The notes under the pieces were generated by a model that had not been told where the DNA came from, ran no database searches, and saw only the letters and a program-made list of their open reading frames with translations. This document shows positions 14,160-18,967 of a stretch of 18,967 bases of DNA, one piece after another. The position numbers were made by a program, and so were the translations under genes. The DNA comes from JBDKGV01 sp039798005. GTDB lineage: Bacteria; Fibrobacterota; Fibrobacteria; UBA5070. Each line of letters opens with the position of its first letter. Within the stretch, counting starts at the first letter, position 1. The stretch covers positions 1 through 18,967 of the forward strand of contig JBDKGV010000039.1 in NCBI GenBank assembly GCA_039798005.1, read 5' to 3'.

Positions 14160-15494
14160 TCAGGCCACGCGCACCGGAGCCAATCCGGATTCGCTTTCAG
14201 GACGATGGAACAGGGGCAGGCTGAATTGGAAGGTCGCCCCTTCACCGGGGACCGACAGAGCACGGATCGTGCCCCCATGCATCTCGATGATGCGATGCAC
14301 GATCGCAAGTCCTACGCCGGTTCCGGCAAATTCGCTGGCCGGGTGCAACCGCTGGAACAATCCGAACAGATTTTCCGCATTGCCGGAATCGAAGCCGACT
14401 CCGTTGTCCCGGACGCAAATCCCGCTTTTCCCCAGGAAAACTTCCACGCAAGGATGAGCGTGTTGCGAGGAGTACTTGATCGCATTCGAAAGCAGGTTCT
14501 GCCAGACATGGCGCAACAGGTCCGGGTCGGCCTTGCACGCCGGAAGATCCTCCAAGGAAAATCCAGCCCCATTTCCGTTGCGTTCCGAAAGTTCATCCCA
14601 GACCGACTGCACCAGATCCTTGTGCTCGATCGCACTGACTCCCTGCAAACGCGGCGGCTTGCCAGCCAAGTGGCAGAAGCGAACCAAGGCATCATGCATT
14701 CTCTCGATGCGATCCTGCGCCCTTCGGATCCGATCCAAGGACTTGGCGACCTTGGGGGTCGAATCGGAGGCAAAGACCTCTTCAATTCGGGTCACGGCAC
14801 CACGCAGAAGCTCGATCTCCTCGGCCAATTTCTGGGCGTTCTCAAGAGCCAAGTCCTGCAACCGGCCCCGCCCCAGCAACAGCTCGGCACTGCGCTCCTG
14901 AACGCGCGATTCCAATTCCTGAGCCAAGGCCACCAATTTGTCATCCACCTTGCGCCTCTCATCGAGGTGATGCGAGGCCACCTCAAAAAGTCGTCGGATA
15001 TACACCAAGGGCGATGCGATGAAAAACAGCGTGTAACCGATCATGGCGGTCAGAGTCAGCATGGTCGCCACCGCCGTCGGAGGGACGCTGGCGATGAAGC
15101 CGTTCATCTCGGCAGCCATCAAGAGGATCACGTTGAGCACGAAGGCCGCCACCGCGATCCATGCCGCCCGCAATCCGAACAGCAAGGCCAATGGATGGAG
15201 CAGGATCAAGCAGAAGTAGGCCGCAGGCCGCCGTACCCCACCCAGATACCACGGCGCGACCAGAAGGGCGAATTCCATCACCGCGAAATAGACCAGCGCT
15301 CGGGGCCTGGTCTTCTCGTTGGTGGTCAGCCATGCAAGCAAGGACAGCGCGAAGAAAAACCCCAAGGTGACTTGAGTCCGGAAGGATGCACCGATGAATT
15401 GATGAACAAGCCACTGGAGCCCCACGACGATCAAGACCTGCAGGAAGGTCTGACGAAGCAGGCGAATCTGGAAGGGAAGCAGGATGTCACCCAT
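14160..15494 (-). CDS. Membrane histidine-kinase-like protein with HATPase domain but no phospho-acceptor His
   Basis: A 444-residue protein with about six membrane segments (roughly 15-165), a coiled coil starting LDERRK and containing ESRVQERSAEL (195-205), a degenerate DHp domain (about 215-278), and a full HATPase domain: N box WQNLLSNAIKY (331-341), G1 DNGVGF (363-368), F box LFGLFQRL (376-383), G2 GTGVGLAIVHRII (391-403). The second DHp helix is normal (RIRRAQDRIERMHDALVRF). The first helix reads ENAQKLAEEIELL: counting from the coiled-coil Arg, Gln221 sits where the histidine should be, and the Pro of the H box is missing. The gene overlaps its upstream paralog by 8 bp, with GGAAGG about 10 nt upstream of the ATG. 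It can probably bind ATP but not phosphorylate itself on His. No response regulator is adjacent. Confidence 0.9.
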   Translation of the reverse strand: MGDILLPFQIRLLRQTFLQVLIVVGLQWLVHQFIGASFRTQVTLGFFFALSLLAWLTTNEKTRPRALVYFAVMEFALLVAPWYLGGVRRPAAYFCLILLHPLALLFGLRAAWIAVAAFVLNVILLMAAEMNGFIASVPPTAVATMLTLTAMIGYTLFFIASPLVYIRRLFEVASHHLDERRKVDDKLVALAQELESRVQERSAELLLGRGRLQDLALENAQKLAEEIELLRGAVTRIEEVFASDSTPKVAKSLDRIRRAQDRIERMHDALVRFCHLAGKPPRLQGVSAIEHKDLVQSVWDELSERNGNGAGFSLEDLPACKADPDLLRHVWQNLLSNAIKYSSQHAHPCVEVFLGKSGICVRDNGVGFDSGNAENLFGLFQRLHPASEFAGTGVGLAIVHRIIEMHGGTIRALSVPGEGATFQFSLPLFHRPESESGLAPVRVA

Positions 15495-16353
15495 GATGGG
15501 CTTTCCTTCCGGCTTCCAAAGTCAGTGTCAATCGGGCTTCAAACGCCTCCACCGCCTGTTGCAGATTGTGCAGGGCCTCGTGTCGTCGCGCATCCTTCTC
15601 CCCCTGACCAAGGATGGATGCGTAGCCCGAGAGGGATTGAAGCGGGGTCCGCAAGTCATGGGCCAAGGCCAGAGGAAAGCGCTCCAGATCCGCGTTGATG
15701 ACCGCAAGGTCCTGGGTACGCCATTCCACTTCTTCTTCCAGTCCCTTGGATCGGGCCTCGTGCTCGCGAATGGAATGGGATAGTTTCCTTCGCTCGTCCA
15801 CCAAGGCCGCATGGGCCCGAAGGATGCCTCGCAAGGGAATGGCCAGAATCAAACCGGTCACGAAGAGAAGGGCGATCAAGACAAGCCCCCACGCCTGAAC
15901 GGGAGGCTCGATGACCTGCAACCGTCCCTGCATTTGCAGGGCAAAGACGCTCCAAAGCGCCACGAGCCCGAAGGATGCGTAACCGATCGAAGCCACCAGT
16001 CCGATGAGGTACCCGGCCAAGGACACCGCCACGAAGGAGCCGACCACGCCCGGCACCCGCACTCCATGCCCGATCGAGGCGGCCACGGCGGAAACAAGGA
16101 ACAGCGTGCACAGGATGTGAGCCGGCACCCGCAATTTCCCGGCAAGCAGGAAACCGGCGGCAACCATGGAACCAAGCAGCATCACGCCCGAACCCGTCAG
16201 ATTCCTGAGGGCGACATTGGGAAGCTGCAAAGTCACGACAAGGATGATCATACTCAGTGCCGAAACGAAGGCCAAGACCGCCCACAGCAGGCGACGAGCT
16301 TCCAATGGGGAATGAACCAGCATTCCCTCCGCGTTTCGCAACAGCCGAGTCAT
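15487..16353 (-). CDS. Membrane protein with histidine-kinase DHp domain but no ATP-binding domain
   Basis: With the ATG at 16353 the protein is 288 residues: about six membrane segments (roughly 20-180), then VDERRK, a coiled coil with EEEVEWRTQDL, and a HisKA/DHp domain with intact H box LALAHDLRTPLQSLSGYASIL. The acceptor is His232 (codon 15658-15660). The second DHp helix (HEALHNLQQAVEAFEARLTLTL) is followed by seven to ten residues and a stop, so there is no N, G1, F or G2 box. A TTG 23 codons upstream could extend the protein, but TAGTTT lies 7 nt before the ATG and would be its -10. The next gene repeats the whole layout and supplies an HATPase domain. This one is probably the phospho-acceptor half of a two-subunit kinase (inference). 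Confidence 0.87.
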   Translation of the reverse strand: MTRLLRNAEGMLVHSPLEARRLLWAVLAFVSALSMIILVVTLQLPNVALRNLTGSGVMLLGSMVAAGFLLAGKLRVPAHILCTLFLVSAVAASIGHGVRVPGVVGSFVAVSLAGYLIGLVASIGYASFGLVALWSVFALQMQGRLQVIEPPVQAWGLVLIALLFVTGLILAIPLRGILRAHAALVDERRKLSHSIREHEARSKGLEEEVEWRTQDLAVINADLERFPLALAHDLRTPLQSLSGYASILGQGEKDARRHEALHNLQQAVEAFEARLTLTLEAGRKAHHG

Positions 16354-16360
16354 GAGTGCA

Positions 16361-16366
16361 AAACTA
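16361..16366 (-). promoter_or_regulatory. Candidate -10 element of the kinase pair (leaderless type)
   Basis: On the minus strand TAGTTT ends 7 nt before the ATG at 16353. It lies in the 90-bp divergent gap shared with the ABC transporter operon. It supports the ATG over the upstream TTG start. No -35 is convincing. Confidence 0.3.
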
Positions 16367-16426
16367 CTAAACAGCTTCGTTTTTCCCCCATTTGTGTCAG
16401 GTTCGATGGAAAACCTCTCCAAGTTC

Positions 16427-16432
16427 TAGATT
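16427..16432 (+). promoter_or_regulatory. Candidate -10 element of the ABC transporter operon
   Basis: TAGATT lies 11 nt before the ATG at 16444, implying a leader of only about 4-5 nt, and no Shine-Dalgarno is visible. The -35 is weak. Confidence 0.3.
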
Positions 16433-16443
16433 GAAGTTCATCT

Positions 16444-18153
16444 ATGCGAAAAGTTCTTCTGGTTGCTTGCGGACTTTCCCTTCTCTCCCTTGGCGCTTGT
16501 CGCAAGGACTCCACCAATGCGGCCTCCGGCAACCGGATCGTGCTCGCGCAATGGGGAGGGCCCAAGACGCTCAACCCCATCGTGGAAAACGAAAAATCCT
16601 CGAGCATGGTGTCCGGGTTGATCTTCAACGGCCTGACATCCACCGATGGAACGACGGGGTTCCCCAAGCCCGAACTCGCCGAGTCATGGACGACCGACAA
16701 GGCCGGACTGGTGTGGACCTTCAAGCTTCGGCCAGGCCTGAAATTCAATGACGGCTCCCCGCTGACAAGCCATGACGTGGTCTTCACCTGGACCAAGCTG
16801 GTCTACGACACCGCCGTCCTGTGCGCAATGCGCGACATCCTGCGCACCGATGGCAAGCTGCCCGAGGTGAAGGCACTGGACTCGGTCACGGTCGAGTTCC
16901 GTCTCCCCAAGCCCTTCGCTCCCTTTGCTCAAAGCGTGGGCGGCGTCCCCATCCTTTCCAGCAAGCATCTCGCGAACCGCACCGGCGCCGGCTTCAATGC
17001 CGTGTACGGCATCTCGACCCCTCCCGATTCGCTGGTCGGTGCGGGTTCCTACAAGATGGTCAAGTTCGTGCCAGGCAGCCGCATCCTGTTCGTGCGCAAT
17101 CCGTTCTACTGGAAAAAGGACGCCCAAGGCAAGGCCCAGCCTTACATCGACACCGTGATCTACGAGATCGTCCAAGGCCAAGAGGCCGAGCTTCTGAAGT
17201 TCAAGACCGGCGAGATCGACGCCATCGAGGACGTGAGCCCGCGCGACTTCCCGGTGCTCAAGCCGCTGGAGGAGAAAAACGGCTTCGCGATGCACAAACT
17301 CGGTCCCACCTTCAAGAACCTGTACGTGGTCTTCAATCAGAACACCGGCCTGGATTCCGCAGGCGTGCCCTTTGTCGCCCCGACCAAGAGCGCCTGGTTC
17401 CGCGACGTGGCCTTCCGCCGCGCCGTCTCGTTTGCCATCGATCGCAAGGCCATTCGCAACATCGCATGGAATGGTCTCGGGGTGGATGCCAACGGTCCCT
17501 ACAGCCCTTCGATCGGATACTACCACAACAAGGCCTTGCCACCGCTTGTGAAGAGCCTGGACTCCGCCAAGATCGTCCTGAAGGCCGCCGGATACACATG
17601 GGACGCCAAGGGTGGCCTGAAAGACCCGAAAGGGAACGACGTGGTCTTCAACCTGATCACCAATGCCGAGAACAAGGTGCGGCTGGACATCGCCGGTCTG
17701 GTGCGCAAGGACCTTGAGGCGATCGGGATGAAGGTCAACTTCACCCAGCTTGAATTCAATTCCGTTGTTGCCATGATGGATGCATCGTTCAAATGGGACG
17801 CCATCCTGCTGGGCCTCACCGGCGGCGGCAGCGACCCCCATTTCGGAGCCAATGTCTGGATCTCCTCGGGCCGTACCCACATCTGGTTCCCCCGTCAGAA
17901 GACCCCGGCCACCCCATGGGAAGCGGAGCTCGATCGTCTGGTCGACCAAGGAGTCTCGACCATCGATACGGCCGGCCGCAAGAAGATCTACGACAGGTTG
18001 CAGGAGATCGTCCGGACCGAACAGCCGTTCGTGTACCTGGGACATGAGGAGGCGATCGGCGCCGTCAAGAACCGCTTCGAGAACCTCAAGCCCACCATGC
18101 TGGGCGGCATCCTCAACAACTTCGATTCCCTGCGGGTCCGCGCCACGCCGTGA
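16444..18153 (+). CDS. ABC transporter solute-binding lipoprotein, peptide/nickel (SBP_bac_5) family
   Basis: A 569-residue periplasmic binding protein. The N-terminus MRKVLLVACGLSLLSLGAC is a lipoprotein signal with the acylated Cys at residue 19. The body follows the family 5 order: LNPIVENEKSSSMVSGLIFNGLT, then PELAESWTTDKAGLVWTFKLRPGLKFNDGSPLTSHDVVFTW, the block GAGSYKMVKFVPGSRILFVRNPFYWKK, FRRAVSFAIDRKAI, and a C-terminal KKIYDRLQEIVRTEQPFVYLGHEEAI. Length is normal. It captures oligopeptides or a similar solute and feeds the downstream permease, whose GTG start overlaps its stop codon. The ligand cannot be told from sequence. It is divergent from the kinase pair, with a 90-bp shared promoter gap. 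Confidence 0.95.
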   Translation: MRKVLLVACGLSLLSLGACRKDSTNAASGNRIVLAQWGGPKTLNPIVENEKSSSMVSGLIFNGLTSTDGTTGFPKPELAESWTTDKAGLVWTFKLRPGLKFNDGSPLTSHDVVFTWTKLVYDTAVLCAMRDILRTDGKLPEVKALDSVTVEFRLPKPFAPFAQSVGGVPILSSKHLANRTGAGFNAVYGISTPPDSLVGAGSYKMVKFVPGSRILFVRNPFYWKKDAQGKAQPYIDTVIYEIVQGQEAELLKFKTGEIDAIEDVSPRDFPVLKPLEEKNGFAMHKLGPTFKNLYVVFNQNTGLDSAGVPFVAPTKSAWFRDVAFRRAVSFAIDRKAIRNIAWNGLGVDANGPYSPSIGYYHNKALPPLVKSLDSAKIVLKAAGYTWDAKGGLKDPKGNDVVFNLITNAENKVRLDIAGLVRKDLEAIGMKVNFTQLEFNSVVAMMDASFKWDAILLGLTGGGSDPHFGANVWISSGRTHIWFPRQKTPATPWEAELDRLVDQGVSTIDTAGRKKIYDRLQEIVRTEQPFVYLGHEEAIGAVKNRFENLKPTMLGGILNNFDSLRVRATP

Positions 18154-18967
18154 CAAAATTCGTCCTGAAGCGCCTTCTGGGAATGATCCCGATGCTTGTC
18201 GGGGTCAGTATCCTCTCGTTCCTGCTGATGCAACTGTCCCCGGGTGATCCGCTGGCCGCCCAGCGCAGCAATCCCCAGATCCCCGATGCCTTGATCCACA
18301 GGCTCGAAGTCGAGTACGGTTTCGACAAATCCTTACCGGAGCAGTATGTGCGGTGGGCTTTTCGGCTGGTTCAGGGCGATCTCGGATGGTCCTTCAAGTT
18401 CAGTCGTCCGGTCTCGGAAGTCATCGGTGAGCGGCTGCGCAACACCTTGGTCCTGGCGCTCTTTTCCTCCGGCCTGACATGGCTGCTTGCCGTGCCGCTT
18501 GGGCTTTGGTCCGCGCTTCGCAAAGGCCAGTGGCCCGATCGCGTCGTTTCCACGACGGCCTTTCTGGGGATGAGCCTTCCGTCCTTCTTCCTGGCCCTGC
18601 TCCTCCTGTACGTTGCGACGGTCATTCCCCCGCTGCCGCTTCTGGGCAGCATTCCCATCGCCGGGATCACCTCCACCGATTTCGACAGTCTCAACGCCTT
18701 GGACAAGGTGCTCGACGTCCTCAAGCACCTCCTGATCCCGGGACTTGTCTTGACCGTCGGAGGCCTTGCCGGGCTCCAACGCATCGCACGTGGATCGATG
18801 CTCGACGTCCTGCGTCAGCCGTACATCCTGTCGGCGCGCGCCCGTGGCGTCTCCGACGGCGCGCTGGTCTGGCGCCACGCCTTCCGCAATGCCGCCAATC
18901 CCCTCATCACGCTCCTTGGATTCGAGTTCTCCGCGCTCCTGTCCGGAGCCGCCTTCACGGAAATCAT
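18150..18967 (+). CDS. ABC transporter permease, DppB/OppB type (3' end beyond the window)
   Basis: An inner-membrane permease subunit of the same importer, open to the window edge (272 complete codons visible). It starts with GTG overlapping the stop of the binding-protein gene by 4 bases. The protein begins TKFVLKRLLGMIPMLVGVSILSFLLMQLSPGDP, the typical first helix and PGDP motif of this family. It continues with LIHRLEVEYGFDKSLPEQYVRW and GDLGWSFKFSRPVSEVIGERLRNTLVLAL, several membrane segments, and the EAA loop LSARARGVSDGALVWRHAFRNAANPLIT that docks to the ATPase. About 30-50 residues are probably missing. A second permease and ATPase genes are expected beyond the window. Confidence 0.93.
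   Translation, partial: MTKFVLKRLLGMIPMLVGVSILSFLLMQLSPGDPLAAQRSNPQIPDALIHRLEVEYGFDKSLPEQYVRWAFRLVQGDLGWSFKFSRPVSEVIGERLRNTLVLALFSSGLTWLLAVPLGLWSALRKGQWPDRVVSTTAFLGMSLPSFFLALLLLYVATVIPPLPLLGSIPIAGITSTDFDSLNALDKVLDVLKHLLIPGLVLTVGGLAGLQRIARGSMLDVLRQPYILSARARGVSDGALVWRHAFRNAANPLITLLGFEFSALLSGAAFTEI

Noticed and set aside
15487..15494. A frameshift splitting a single ordinary histidine kinase
   Set aside because: The second gene restarts with its own six membrane helices, coiled coil and DHp-like region, so joining the frames would not give a normal kinase.
13749..15698. A 649-codon open frame on the + strand
   Set aside because: It crosses the NifX-like gene, a promoter and the kinase genes on the other strand, whose motifs are clear.

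Overview
The window is high-GC bacterial DNA from a diderm. Signs of an outer envelope are a lipoprotein solute-binding protein, an LprI-family secreted protein, several signal-peptide proteins, and System II cytochrome c maturation (ResB plus CcsA), which implies c-type cytochromes and respiration. GatB implies that Gln-tRNA and/or Asn-tRNA is made by transamidation. I cannot fix the phylum from sequence alone; a Fibrobacterota/FCB-type organism is a guess only. No rRNA, tRNA, CRISPR, insertion sequence or phage gene was seen, so this is a chromosomal housekeeping region with a few odd loci.

Layout. 1-2154 (-): most of valS, with its 3' end off the window. 2375-3810 (-): an LprI-family secreted protein followed by an unrecognised secreted protein. 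3934-5006 (+): an lrgA/lrgB (cidA/cidB) pair, overlapping tail-to-tail with tcdA (4995-5813, -). 5867-8963 (-): resB-ccsA. 9071-9583 (+): a small secreted protein, facing a gatB-small-membrane-protein pair (9593-11397, -). 11691-12092 (+): a small helical-repeat protein behind a sigma-54-like site. 12182-13486 (+): an M16 zinc peptidase. 13488-13985 (-): a NifX-like protein with a Cys/His-rich tail. 14160-16353 (-): two overlapping membrane kinase genes. 16444-18967 (+): a peptide/nickel-type ABC solute-binding protein and the start of its permease; the permease is open to the window edge.

The most interesting object is the kinase pair. The upstream gene has six membrane segments and a DHp domain with an intact HDLRTP box, but stops before any ATP-binding domain. 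The downstream gene has the same layout and a complete HATPase domain, but carries Gln at the position of the phosphorylated His. The two halves look complementary, as if a duplicated histidine kinase had been divided into a phospho-acceptor subunit and a catalytic subunit. No response regulator lies nearby.

A second window-wide signal is a TAnnTT hexamer 7-10 nt before the ATG of valS, tcdA, resB, gatB, the M16 peptidase and the first kinase gene. Most of these have no clear Shine-Dalgarno sequence, which suggests many leaderless mRNAs. Genes with a clear Shine-Dalgarno have similar hexamers further upstream. Gene ends are very compact: facing stop codons overlap or lie 1-9 nt apart, and two junctions carry perfect hairpins.
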